A program made the translations under genes and the position numbers. The notes under the pieces were generated by a model. It worked only from the letters and a program-made list of their open reading frames with translations, ran no database searches and was not told the origin of the DNA. Below, piece after piece: positions 1-8,537 of a stretch of 64,000 bases of DNA; position 1 is the first letter of the stretch, and every line of letters begins with the position of its first letter. The DNA lies in NCBI GenBank assembly GCA_965205155.1, contig OZ242033.1, forward strand, positions 682,001 through 746,000. Direction: 5' to 3'. This DNA is from Aldehydirespirator sp965205155. Lineage in GTDB: Bacteria > Actinomycetota > Acidimicrobiia > Acidimicrobiales > Aldehydirespiratoraceae.

Positions 1-1254
1 AGCGACATCTTCGTCACCGAGATGGAGAGGATCTTCGGGGGCGCCTGGGTCTATCTCGCCCACGAGAGCCAGCTGCCCGAACCGAACGACTTCATCACGG
101 CCCGGATGGGCCTGCGCCCCCTGATCCTCACCCGCGACTCCGACGGCGGGCTGCACGGGCTGTTCAACCGCTGCGCCCACCGGGCTTCGACCGTCTGCCA
201 GTCCGAGTGCGGGTCGGCGCGGCGCTTCCAGTGCTCCTACCACGGGTGGACCTACTCGAACCGGGGCGAGCTGGTCAACGTGCCCTTCGTCGAGGGCTAC
301 CCGCCGGAGTTCGACAAGTCCGACCACGGCCTGGCCCTCCTGCCGCGCCTGGGCACCTACCGCGGCCTGATCTTCGGCACGCTCAACCTCGACGCGCCCA
401 CCCTGGCCGAGTGGCTCGGCCCGGCCGGCCCGCTGATCGACGAGTTCGTGGACCGCTCGCCGGCGGGACGCATAGAGGTGCGCAACTGCCAGCGGATGAT
501 CTATCGCGGCAACTGGAAGCTGGCCTGGGACAACGCCGGCGACGGGCTGCACCCCACTTTCGCCCATCGCAGCTTCCTGGTGCTCAACGAGCGCCAGCAC
601 GGGGGCGCCCGCTCGCTGTCGCAGTTCAAGGCCAGCCCCGACGACACCGGCATGTACGGCCTCGACCTGGGCCACGGCCACATGTTCGTGGACCAGCGTC
701 CCGGCCTGCAGCAGTCCTTCTGGGAGACGCAGCGGCCGGTGCCGGGACGGGAGTGGTATGCGGACCGCATCTCGGAACGCTTCGGTGACGACGCGTCCGG
801 CGTGCTGGAGATGGCGCCGGGCTCGATGGTGAACCTCTCGATCTTCCCGAACCTGCTCATCAAGGGCAACACCCTCGAGACGGTGGACCCGGTGAGCGTG
901 GGCGAGACCCGGCTGCACACCTGGGTCGCGGCCGCGGAGGGAGCGCCCGACGAGGTGAACGTCCTGCGCATGCGGATCGCCGAGGACTTCCCCAGCCTCG
1001 GCAACCCTGACGACCTGGAGATATTCGAGCGCTGCCAGGAGGGTCTGGCCATACCGGAGGTGGAGTGGGTGGACATGAGCAAGGGGCTCGGGCACGGGGC
1101 CGAGGAGGTGACCGCCGACGGGGTGAGGCGGGCGCCGGTCACCCACGAGGGCCCGATGCGGGGCTACCTGCGGGCGTGGCTGGAGTTGATGTCGGCCGAC
1201 GCGAAGCTAACCACGGCCCGGGCCGGCGAGGCCAGCTTCGAGAAGGCCGCATGA
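1..1254 (+). CDS. Rieske-type aromatic-ring-hydroxylating oxygenase, alpha subunit (5' truncated)
   Basis: The frame is open to the left edge, so the true start lies outside the window; the first in-window ATG is at 22. Counting from that ATG, a Rieske [2Fe-2S] site is formed by C51-x-H53 and C71-x2-H74. A mononuclear iron site follows in the segment NAGDGLHPTFAH (D-x2-H-x4-H). The 410 residues plus a short missing N-terminus fit the usual alpha-subunit length of 400-450. Such enzymes use electrons from a separate reductase to hydroxylate aromatics or N-demethylate quaternary amines. The substrate cannot be read from sequence and no reductase or ferredoxin gene is in the window. The stop overlaps the next start (ATGA), so it is translationally coupled to the DUF1989 gene. 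Confidence 0.92.
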   Translation, partial: SDIFVTEMERIFGGAWVYLAHESQLPEPNDFITARMGLRPLILTRDSDGGLHGLFNRCAHRASTVCQSECGSARRFQCSYHGWTYSNRGELVNVPFVEGYPPEFDKSDHGLALLPRLGTYRGLIFGTLNLDAPTLAEWLGPAGPLIDEFVDRSPAGRIEVRNCQRMIYRGNWKLAWDNAGDGLHPTFAHRSFLVLNERQHGGARSLSQFKASPDDTGMYGLDLGHGHMFVDQRPGLQQSFWETQRPVPGREWYADRISERFGDDASGVLEMAPGSMVNLSIFPNLLIKGNTLETVDPVSVGETRLHTWVAAAEGAPDEVNVLRMRIAEDFPSLGNPDDLEIFERCQEGLAIPEVEWVDMSKGLGHGAEEVTADGVRRAPVTHEGPMRGYLRAWLELMSADAKLTTARAGEASFEKAA

Positions 1255-1886
1255 CGCCTCTCGGGCGGGTCCTGCAGGAGGTGGTCGTGCCCCGCTGCGA
1301 GGGCCGGGCGGTCGAGGTGCGGGCCGGGCAGGTGCTCAGGATCGTGGCGCTGGACGGCCCGCAGGTGGCCGACTCGACGTTCCTGGCTCTCGACAACCCC
1401 CGCGAGGGCTATCACGCCGGCCAGACGGTGGCCCTCAACATGCTGGCCGGGACGGGGACCATGCGGCGGATCACCACGCTGTGGTCGCGCCCGCCCTACG
1501 AGCGGCCCATGCTGACCGTGATCGACGACCCGGTCGGCGTTCACTTCGCCTGGAACGGCGGCCGCTGCTCGGCGGGCGTCTACTCCGTCCGCGACGGCAT
1601 CGAATCGGGTCACCGGACCTGCCAGGGCAACCTGGAGGAGGCCGTCAGGCCCTGGGGCGTGGACCCGGACCTGATACCGGACGTGTTCAACGTGTTCATG
1701 TACACCGATGTGGAGGACGAGCGGCGTCTGGTGTTCCGGGAGTCGCCCGCGGCTGCTGGCGACTACATCGACCTGCGAGCCGAGATCGACGTGCTGGCCG
1801 CAGTGTCGGCCTGCCCCAGCGAGACGTCCGCGTCCAATGGCGGCGAGCCGAAGCGCCTGGGGCTGGAAGTTCGGGAAGGGGAATAG
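1251..1886 (+). CDS. DUF1989 (urea carboxylase-associated) family protein
   Basis: A 211-residue protein whose ATG overlaps the preceding stop by 4 bp. Family hallmarks are the N-terminal VEVRAGQVLRIVALDGPQVAD strand region and conserved-looking Cys positions in GRCSAGVYS and HRTCQGN. DUF1989 proteins are known next to urea carboxylase or amino-acid catabolic genes, but the reaction is not established. Pairing with a Rieske oxygenase and an MFS carrier suggests a step in breakdown of a nitrogenous substrate (inference). The family call is good; the function is open. Confidence 0.85.
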   Translation: MTPLGRVLQEVVVPRCEGRAVEVRAGQVLRIVALDGPQVADSTFLALDNPREGYHAGQTVALNMLAGTGTMRRITTLWSRPPYERPMLTVIDDPVGVHFAWNGGRCSAGVYSVRDGIESGHRTCQGNLEEAVRPWGVDPDLIPDVFNVFMYTDVEDERRLVFRESPAAAGDYIDLRAEIDVLAAVSACPSETSASNGGEPKRLGLEVREGE

Positions 1887-1891
1887 CTGCG

Positions 1892-2197
1892 ATGGTGAGG
1901 ATGGTGCGGAAGGCCCAGGTCGATTCCAGCGACGGGGCCAGGGTGAGGCAGTGGATCGAGCGCTACACCGGCTACATGGCCGCGGCCGATCCCGAGCAGG
2001 TGACGGTGACCTCCTGGATGGAGGCCTACGGCGCCTACGGCAAGGTGTACTGGATGATCGACGCGCCGAGCCTGGCCGTGCTCGACGAGTTCCTGGAGCG
2101 CCTTCCTACCGAGGAGGGATACCGGGAGATCCTCAAGGCCGGCAGCGAGCTGTTCGTTTCCGGCCAGACCAGCGACCTGCTGCTGAAAGAGGTCTGA
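1892..2197 (+). CDS. Small conserved-looking protein of unknown function
   Basis: A 101-residue protein starting 5 bp after the DUF1989 stop, with a GGAAGGGG-type ribosome site upstream. It is rich in aromatic and acidic residues (WIERYTGYM, TVTSWMEAYGAYGKVYWMID) with an alternating strand/helix pattern. That pattern would suit a dimeric alpha/beta-barrel (ferredoxin-like) monooxygenase-type fold, but no diagnostic motif is visible. Tight spacing on both sides places it in the Rieske-DUF1989-MFS operon. I do not recognise the family. Confidence 0.65.
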   Translation: MVRMVRKAQVDSSDGARVRQWIERYTGYMAAADPEQVTVTSWMEAYGAYGKVYWMIDAPSLAVLDEFLERLPTEEGYREILKAGSELFVSGQTSDLLLKEV

Positions 2198-2201
2198 ACC
2201 C

Positions 2202-3410
2202 TTGGCCCGCCGGCCCGGCGCGTCGCCGCGCCGGGGTGCTGATCGCGACCTGCTGCCCTTCCAGTTGCTGATGGGCGTGACCGCCGGCGGCATCGGCGGG
2301 ATCGTCACCGTCCTCGGCGAACTGCGCGACGAGTTGGGCTTCAGCGGGTCGGGAATCGGCATCATGGTGGCCAGCGGCTTCGTGGCCGCCTTCCTGTCGC
2401 AGGTGACTCTGGCCCGGCTGGCCGATGTGGGCCACTCCCGGGTGATGGCAACCCTCGGCATCGCGCTAAGCGCAGTCGCCATGCTGATGATGGTCTTCGC
2501 CGTCGACCTGGAGTTGTGGATACTGAGCCGGGCTGCGCTGGGATTCGCCGGGGGGCTCATCCTGCCCGGCGTGCGCCGGGCCGCCTCGGTCCACGACCCG
2601 GTCCGGGCCGGGGAGAACCTCGGCCGCATGGTGGTGGCCGAGACCACGGGGTTCATCTTCGGTCCCTCCTTGACCGCTCTGCTGGTGTGGCTGGGAGGGA
2701 TCCGCCTGCCCTTCGCCGTGTTCGCGGCGGCCATGCTGCTTTTCCTGCCGGTGGCCGTGCGCCTGCCTCCCGACCGCGGCCTCCTCGACAGCTCGGGACG
2801 GGCGACGTCGTTCGACCTCCTGCGGGGGCGGCGCCTGCAGGGAGCGCTGATCATCGTCGGCGGCTACTTCATGATGGTCGGCGCCTGGGAGTCGGTGCTG
2901 CCGGTGATGTTCGCCGACCGGGGCGCCGGCGCTGCTCTGACCGGCATCGCCTTCACGATGGTCGCGCTGCCGATCATGCTGGTGGGCACCCGGGCGGGGC
3001 GGCTGGCCGACCGGGTGGGACCGGTGCGGGTGACGATGGCCGGGCTCGTCGCGGTGAGCGTGAGCACGATGACCTTCGGTTTCATCCCCGGTGTGATCCC
3101 GATAGCGGGGGTGATGACGCTGGTGGGCTTCGCGGACGGCTACGGGTTCACCGCGGCTCACGCGGTGGTGGCTCGAGCCGTGCCCGAGCGACGCCAGGCG
3201 GCCGCCCTGGGCCTGATGGGCGCGTCCGAGGTGGCGGGGGCCGCCATCTCCGCGCTCCCCGCCGCTTGGATGTACGAGAGTTCCGGGTCCGGGCCGACCT
3301 GGGCCGCGGTCGGCCTGGCCGTGCTGGTGCTGGTAGTGGCGGGCTGGCTGCGCATCAGGGGCACGGTGCCGGTCTCGGGACCGGACGCGCCGCAACCGCG
3401 GCCGGATTGA
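2202..3410 (+). CDS. MFS transporter
   Basis: 402 residues with roughly twelve hydrophobic segments, beginning with the helix around LLPFQLLMGVTAGGIGGIV. A major-facilitator loop motif follows helix 2 (ARLADVGHSRVM), and a second-half counterpart reads GRLADRVGPVRVTM. The start is TTG, 4 bp after the upstream stop, with GAGG about 10 nt before it; an ATG at 2271 would cut into the first helix. As the last gene of the Rieske operon it probably carries the pathway substrate or product across the membrane (inference). Confidence 0.88.
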   Translation: MARRPGASPRRGADRDLLPFQLLMGVTAGGIGGIVTVLGELRDELGFSGSGIGIMVASGFVAAFLSQVTLARLADVGHSRVMATLGIALSAVAMLMMVFAVDLELWILSRAALGFAGGLILPGVRRAASVHDPVRAGENLGRMVVAETTGFIFGPSLTALLVWLGGIRLPFAVFAAAMLLFLPVAVRLPPDRGLLDSSGRATSFDLLRGRRLQGALIIVGGYFMMVGAWESVLPVMFADRGAGAALTGIAFTMVALPIMLVGTRAGRLADRVGPVRVTMAGLVAVSVSTMTFGFIPGVIPIAGVMTLVGFADGYGFTAAHAVVARAVPERRQAAALGLMGASEVAGAAISALPAAWMYESSGSGPTWAAVGLAVLVLVVAGWLRIRGTVPVSGPDAPQPRPD

Positions 3411-3455
3411 TCCCGGTGCCGGCGGGTCGCTTCTGGACGCGGCCGGAGACTTCAC

Positions 3456-3461
3456 TAAGGT
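3456..3461 (+). promoter_or_regulatory. -10 box TAAGGT, leaderless promoter of the MMPL gene
   Basis: TAAGGT ends 9 nt before the ATG at 3471, so transcription would begin at or within a few bases of the start codon. No Shine-Dalgarno sequence is present. A TTCTGG lies about 25 nt upstream as a weak -35 candidate. Confidence 0.45.
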
Positions 3462-3470
3462 TCTGCCTCG

Positions 3471-5777
3471 ATGTACTCGTCGCTGGCTCGATGGTGTTTC
3501 CGCCATCCGTGGCGTGGTGTCGTCGTCTGGCTCGTCATCCTCTTCCTGACGCTGGGCGCTTCGCAGAATCTGGGGGAGGCCTACAGCGGGGACCTGGCCA
3601 TCGCAGGCACTGAGAGCCACGACGGGAACGCCATTCTCCAGCGTCACTTCTCAGGGGCCGGTGCGGGCCCCGCGGGAACGATCGTGTTCCGGGCCGACCA
3701 AGGTGTCGACGACCCGGTCGTGCGATCGGCCATGGGCGAGCTCTTCGCTCGGGTGAGGGCCCTCGAGGACACCGGCGTCATCACCCCCTACGACCCGTTG
3801 GTCGGCCCGCTGCGCATCGCGCCCGATGGCCCCGACGCGGGCCGGATCGCCTACGCCGACGTGAGCCTCCCACCCGGCACCAGCGGCACCGAGGCCCAAG
3901 ACATGGGCCGGACCATCGAGGGTCTGATCGAGGAGTTGGACCTGAACTCCATCGAGGGCCTGGAAGTGGAGGTCGGCGGGATCTGGTTCGCCGAGTTGCG
4001 GCCGCCCGAGTCAGAGGCGATCGGCCTCGCATTCGCCATCTTCGTGCTGATCGCAGTGCTGGGTTCGGTGATGGCCATGGGGGCCACCGTGGCTGCGGCT
4101 CTGGTGACCGTCGGGATCGGCGCGGCTTTCATCATCGTCTTCAGCAACTTCATGACGGTGCCGGACTTCGCGCCGGCCATCGGCCTCATGATCGGGCTGG
4201 GAGTCGGCATTGACTACGCCCTGTTCATCATCACCCGCTACCGGGACGCTCTGAGCGAGGGCCTCGGACGTGAGCAGGCCCTGGTGGTGGCCCTCGACTC
4301 TGCGGGCCGGTCTGTCATATTCGCGGGAGCGACGGTTGTCGTGTCGCTGCTGGGAATGCTGTTCATCGGGATCCCGTTCGTGACCGGCTTCGGTGTGGCC
4401 GCCGCGGCCACGGTGGCGGTCGTCATGATCGGCTCGGTGACGTTGCTGCCGTCGCTCATCGCGCTGCTCGGTGACCGGATCACCACCACACGGGTACGAG
4501 GCATCGTCGCCGCGGTGCTGTTCAGCGTGGCCCTCTTCGGCTTCGGGGCCGGCATCGAACCACTGGCGGCCGGAGCCGTGCCTGTTGCTGTGATCGTGCT
4601 GGTGGCCGGACTGTTCGGACGGGACCGCAACCCGCTGCGGCGAAGGCTGCGGCCGCGCCGGGAGCGGCCGCTGCGAGAGACCGGCTGGTACCGGCTCAGC
4701 CGGGCGGTGCAAGCCCGACCATGGGCGTTCGCGGTCGGCGGCACCCTGCTCCTGCTTCTGCTGGCTGCTCCGGTGCTCGTGCTGCGGTTCGGCTTCGCCG
4801 ATGAGAGCAACTACGGCCCCGAGACCACCACTCGCCAGGCCTACGAACTTCTCGTCGACGGCTTCGGGGCGGGCGCCAACGGTCCGCTGGTGGTGGTTAC
4901 CGAAGTGTCGGAAACCTCTCAGATGGCCGAACTCAACCGCCTGGCACAGGCCATGGCGGCTACCGACGGCGTCAGCTTCGTCAGCCCGCCCATCCCCAAC
5001 AGCCCGATAGCGCCCACGGCTGCCGCCATCGAGGTGCGACCGACCACCGGACCTCAAGCGGCCGAGACCGAGGCCCTCGTCAAGCACCTTCGCAGCTCAG
5101 TCATTCCCGCGGCGATCGCTGGGACCGACCTCGAGCCTCAGATCACCGGCCTGGTCGCGGTGAAGACTGATGTCAGCGACTTCTTGAAATCGCGCACCGC
5201 GGTGTTCTTCGTGGCGGTGCTCGGCGCCTCCTTCCTGCTGCTGATGGCAGTGTTCCGCTCGCTGGTTGTGCCGATCAAGGCCGTCATCATGAACATGCTC
5301 TCGATCGGTGCGGCCTACGGCGTGCTGGTGGCCGTGTTCCAGTGGGGCTGGCTCGGCAGCGTCGTGGGGATCGAGCCGGGCCCGATCGAGCCGTTCATGC
5401 CGATGATGCTGTTCGCGGTGCTGTTCGGGCTGTCGATGGACTACGAGGTCTTCCTGTTGTCGCGCATGAAGGAGGAGTTCGAGCGCACCGGCGACGCAGT
5501 CAACTCCGTTGCCGACGGCCTGGCCGCCACCGCCCGCGTCATCACGGCCGCCGCGCTCATCATGGTCTTCGTGTTCGGGAGCTTCGTGTTCGAGGACCAG
5601 CGGGCCATCAAGATGTTCGGCATCGGCCTGGCCGCCGCCGTCGCCGCCGACGCCAGCCTGGTGCGAATGCTGATCGTGCCCTCCACCATGGAACTGCTCG
5701 GCGCCCGCAACTGGTGGCTGCCGGGCTGGCTCGACCGGATCCTGCCCAACCTCAACGTGGAGGGCAGCCGCCGCTAG
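3471..5777 (+). CDS. MMPL/RND-family membrane transporter
   Basis: 768 residues with an N-terminal helix, a large extracytoplasmic loop and a block of helices, then the same layout again. The duplicated MMPL signatures GLGVGIDYALFIITRYRDAL and GLSMDYEVFLLSRMKEEF are both present. Actinobacterial MMPL proteins export lipids or other hydrophobic compounds using the proton gradient. The stop codon TAG is the first three bases of dispersed repeat copy R1. The gene has its own leaderless-type promoter and no obvious partner, so the cargo is unknown. Confidence 0.9.
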   Translation: MYSSLARWCFRHPWRGVVVWLVILFLTLGASQNLGEAYSGDLAIAGTESHDGNAILQRHFSGAGAGPAGTIVFRADQGVDDPVVRSAMGELFARVRALEDTGVITPYDPLVGPLRIAPDGPDAGRIAYADVSLPPGTSGTEAQDMGRTIEGLIEELDLNSIEGLEVEVGGIWFAELRPPESEAIGLAFAIFVLIAVLGSVMAMGATVAAALVTVGIGAAFIIVFSNFMTVPDFAPAIGLMIGLGVGIDYALFIITRYRDALSEGLGREQALVVALDSAGRSVIFAGATVVVSLLGMLFIGIPFVTGFGVAAAATVAVVMIGSVTLLPSLIALLGDRITTTRVRGIVAAVLFSVALFGFGAGIEPLAAGAVPVAVIVLVAGLFGRDRNPLRRRLRPRRERPLRETGWYRLSRAVQARPWAFAVGGTLLLLLLAAPVLVLRFGFADESNYGPETTTRQAYELLVDGFGAGANGPLVVVTEVSETSQMAELNRLAQAMAATDGVSFVSPPIPNSPIAPTAAAIEVRPTTGPQAAETEALVKHLRSSVIPAAIAGTDLEPQITGLVAVKTDVSDFLKSRTAVFFVAVLGASFLLLMAVFRSLVVPIKAVIMNMLSIGAAYGVLVAVFQWGWLGSVVGIEPGPIEPFMPMMLFAVLFGLSMDYEVFLLSRMKEEFERTGDAVNSVADGLAATARVITAAALIMVFVFGSFVFEDQRAIKMFGIGLAAAVAADASLVRMLIVPSTMELLGARNWWLPGWLDRILPNLNVEGSRR

Positions 5778-5915
5778 AGGTCGAGCGAGCAGGTGAGCGA
5801 ATCCGGCTCATACGGGCGAGGCCGTGGCCCGAGCGGCCCGTGAGCGCAGCGAACAAGAGCGGGAGACACACCGCCGCATCGCGACGGGCTTGTCCCTACC
5901 AGCGCACGTTCTCAG
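5775..5915 (+). repeat. Dispersed repeat family R, copy R1 (full length)
   Basis: A full copy: 5' part CAGAGG/TAGAGG-CGAGCGAG, a middle part with GAATCCGGCTCATACGGG, the shared core at 5817-5869 and a 3' part ending CGCACGTTCTCAGC. The core contains GGCCGTGGCCCGAGCGGCC, which folds into a 6-bp hairpin with a 7-nt loop. The copy starts on the stop codon of the MMPL gene and fills the gap to the convergent amidase gene. Confidence 0.85.
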
Positions 5916-5924
5916 CGAGTGCCG

Positions 5925-7028
5925 TCAGGCGCCGGGGAAGTCTCGCTTGGGGATCATGCAGTGGACGCCCTTCACGTCGTTCACCACCTGGGTCACCTCG
6001 AAGTCGGCCGCGCAGCTCAAATAGGTGTAGGCGATGTGGCGGGGCAGGCCGAGCCGGCTCTCGCAGAAGCGCAGGGCCTCGCGGACCGCCTCCCGCATCG
6101 CCTCGTCGAGATCGGTGTGAAGGCCGATCGGTACCCAGTGGTCTGCGGTCTCGCCCAGGGGGTTCTCGATCAGCCCGCAGACCCGGCGGGCCTCGGGGCC
6201 GCGTAGCAGCGACAGGCGCAGGTCGGCCCGCAGCGAGCCCTCCAGCGCGGTGAGCGCCACCTCCCCGTTGCCCTGCGCGAAGTGCGGGTCGCCCACCGCG
6301 AAGCCGGCTCCGGCGGTCTGGACCGGCAGGTACAGGGTCGTGCCGCTCACGAGGTGCTTGACGTCCAGATTGCCGCCGTGGCGCCCCGGGGGGCGGGTGG
6401 CGACCGGTTGGTCCGTGTCGGGCGCGACGCCCACCATTCCCAGGAACGGGCCGATCGGATACCGCACGGCGCGGCCACCGGTGTGGCGCAGCACCGCCGT
6501 GCCCGCGCCGGCATGGCCCTCGACCGACGTGAACACCGACACGGTGCCGCCGGGAGCGCCGGGCGTGAGCGTGTCCGCCGGCGCGGTCCCGTCGGGCATC
6601 TCGCCGCCCAGCGCGCCGAGACCGTGGCGGTTCGAGGTGACGCCGTAGGGCACCCGCAGATCGAAGCCCAGCATGTCGACCTGCAGCAGATCGCCGGGCT
6701 CGGCTCCCCGGACCTCGATCGGTCCGGTCACCACGTGGGGGCCGTCGACTCCGAAGGTGTGGGGCACGTCGCGGGCCATCTCCACCGCATCGGCCAGCAC
6801 GTCGCGGGGGGCAACGCCCCGGGCTCCGAAGAAGGCGGCCGGATCGCGGCCCTGGTCCTCGAGGATCCCCTCGTGCGACAGGGTGTCGACCGTGACCACC
6901 GCGCCGCCGGCCACCGACAGCACCGGGCTGGCCAGCCGGTTCGGCCACCAGCCCCACCGGCAGGTCTCCGGGGTGACCGGGAGGTAGTGCTCGCCGTCGA
7001 TACGGCCCTGGCCCGGATTCAGAATCAA
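5925..7028 (-). CDS. Acetamidase/formamidase family protein
   Basis: 367 residues from a TTG start at 7028, which has GAGG 8 nt upstream; no ATG or GTG fits better. FmdA/AmdA-type segments are visible: DGPHVVTGPIEV, GDLLQVDM, GGNLDVKHLV, VGDPHFAQGNGEVALTALE. This family hydrolyses short aliphatic amides to acid plus ammonia in the cytoplasm. The gene is divergent from an ATZ/TRZ amidohydrolase, so the two may act on the same nitrogenous substrate (inference). The far longer frame running upstream is antisense to the amidohydrolase and is not coding. Confidence 0.88.
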   Translation of the reverse strand: MILNPGQGRIDGEHYLPVTPETCRWGWWPNRLASPVLSVAGGAVVTVDTLSHEGILEDQGRDPAAFFGARGVAPRDVLADAVEMARDVPHTFGVDGPHVVTGPIEVRGAEPGDLLQVDMLGFDLRVPYGVTSNRHGLGALGGEMPDGTAPADTLTPGAPGGTVSVFTSVEGHAGAGTAVLRHTGGRAVRYPIGPFLGMVGVAPDTDQPVATRPPGRHGGNLDVKHLVSGTTLYLPVQTAGAGFAVGDPHFAQGNGEVALTALEGSLRADLRLSLLRGPEARRVCGLIENPLGETADHWVPIGLHTDLDEAMREAVREALRFCESRLGLPRHIAYTYLSCAADFEVTQVVNDVKGVHCMIPKRDFPGA

Positions 7029-7071
7029 CGCGGCTGCCTCACCCGCTGATTCTCGCGCGAGCCCCGGCGCG

Positions 7072-7077
7072 TATGCT
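7072..7077 (+). promoter_or_regulatory. -10 box TATGCT, leaderless promoter
   Basis: TATGCT ends 8 nt before the ATG at 7086. No ribosome-binding site precedes that ATG, which fits a leaderless transcript. Confidence 0.5.
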
Positions 7078-7085
7078 CGGTCGCG

Positions 7086-8501
7086 ATGGGGGCCGAGACC
7101 GCGATGAGGGCCGTGCCGGCGGCCGCCGCGACGCTGCTGGTGTCGGGCGGCGACGTCGTGACCATGAACACGGCCCGGGAGGTGCTGGTCGGGGGTGCGG
7201 TGGCCGTTGCCGGTGATGTGATCGCCGCGGTCGGTTCCAGCACCGAGCTGGCCGGTCGCTATCCCGAGGCCGAGGTGATCGACGCCACCGGATGCGTGGT
7301 CACGCCGGGAATGATCAACGCCCACCAGCACCTGACGGGCGATCCCCTCATCCGCAGCTGCATTCCCGATCTCCTGCCCCCGGGCGCCTCGATCTTCGAA
7401 TGGTCGGTGCCCGCCCACGGGGCCCACACCGGCGACGACGACGAGCTCTCCGCGGTTCTGTCCTCGGTCGAGAACCTCGCCAACGGCGTGACCACCGTGG
7501 TGGAGGCGGGCACCGTGGCCAACCCGCACCGGGCCGCGGCCGGGATGCGCCGGGCCGGCATCCGCGGCACGATGGGCACCTGGGGGTGGGACATCGAGGA
7601 GGGCCCCTTCACCGGGCCCGCGGACGAGGTGATAGAACGCCAGCGCGAGGTGGTGGACGTCCTGGGATCCGGCGGGCTCATCGAAGGGTGGGTGACGCTG
7701 GTGGGCCACGACCTGGCCTCCGACGAGCTGCTGGCCGGGGCGGCCGAGCTGGCCCGGGACAGATGCACCGGCCTCACCATGCACATGTCGCCCACCTCGT
7801 CGGATCCCGAGCGGTACCTGACCCGCACCGGGCGCCGTCCCCTGGTCCACCTCGACGCGCTGGACGTGCTCGGACCCCACCTGCTGGTGGCCCACGGGGT
7901 GTGGCTGGACGACGCCGAGGTGGAGCTGGTGCTGGGCACGTCGACGGCCATCGCCTACTGCCCGTGGGCCTACCTGCGGCTGGGCCAGGGTGTGGCCGGT
8001 CAGGGTCGCCACGCCGAGATCGTGGAGCGGGGCGGGCGGGTGGCGCTGGGCTGCGACGCCTCCAATGCGGGCGACACTTCGGACATCCTGCGGGTGGCGG
8101 CGCTGGCCGCCGGCCTGGCCCGAGACACCCGCGTCGATCCCGAGCGCTTCGGAGCCCACACCGCATTCGAGCTGGCCACCATCGCGGGCGCGGCCGCAAT
8201 CGGCATGGGCGACCGGATCGGCAGCCTCGAAGCCGGCAAGCAGGCCGACATCGTGGTGCACGACACCTCCTCGGTGGCCTGGAACCCCCGGGGCGAAACG
8301 GTCCTCCAGCTCGTCTGGGGCACCGACGGGCGATCCGTCCGCGACGTGGTGGTGGCCGGCCGGCCCGTGGTGCGCGACGGCACCTGCGTCACCGTCGACC
8401 TCGCCGCCCTCCGCGCCGAGGCCGCCGAGGCCCAGAGGTCGCTGCTGTCGAGAGCCGGTCTGGAGATACCGCATCGATGGCCCCACATCCCCTGTCCCTA
8501 G
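7086..8501 (+). CDS. ATZ/TRZ-type metal-dependent amidohydrolase
   Basis: 471 residues. Metal-site signatures of the amidohydrolase superfamily appear in order: INAHQH (HxH), GLTMHMSPT (His), LLVAHGVW (His) and LGCDASN (Asp), then the composite-domain tail DRIGSLEAGKQADIVV. This subfamily hydrolyses amino or chloro groups of pyrimidines, purines and triazines. The exact substrate is not readable. It is similar in layout to the protein at 19595-20989. Context: divergent from acetamidase and upstream of a dehydrogenase and a sugar-type kinase. Confidence 0.88.
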   Translation: MGAETAMRAVPAAAATLLVSGGDVVTMNTAREVLVGGAVAVAGDVIAAVGSSTELAGRYPEAEVIDATGCVVTPGMINAHQHLTGDPLIRSCIPDLLPPGASIFEWSVPAHGAHTGDDDELSAVLSSVENLANGVTTVVEAGTVANPHRAAAGMRRAGIRGTMGTWGWDIEEGPFTGPADEVIERQREVVDVLGSGGLIEGWVTLVGHDLASDELLAGAAELARDRCTGLTMHMSPTSSDPERYLTRTGRRPLVHLDALDVLGPHLLVAHGVWLDDAEVELVLGTSTAIAYCPWAYLRLGQGVAGQGRHAEIVERGGRVALGCDASNAGDTSDILRVAALAAGLARDTRVDPERFGAHTAFELATIAGAAAIGMGDRIGSLEAGKQADIVVHDTSSVAWNPRGETVLQLVWGTDGRSVRDVVVAGRPVVRDGTCVTVDLAALRAEAAEAQRSLLSRAGLEIPHRWPHIPCP

Positions 8502-8537
8502 CCTGTTACCGGCCTCTATCCGTGAACTAGGAGCATC

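Noticed and set aside
5817..5869. R core as a tRNA or small known RNA gene
   Set aside because: The hairpin is short, there is no cloverleaf or T-loop sequence, and copies vary in length and flanks.
5817..5880. Short ORFs inside the R repeats (for example MARAARERSEQERET)
   Set aside because: Nearly the same peptide appears wherever the repeat occurs because the DNA is repeated; the frames are cut or joined differently at each site and lack promoters or ribosome sites.
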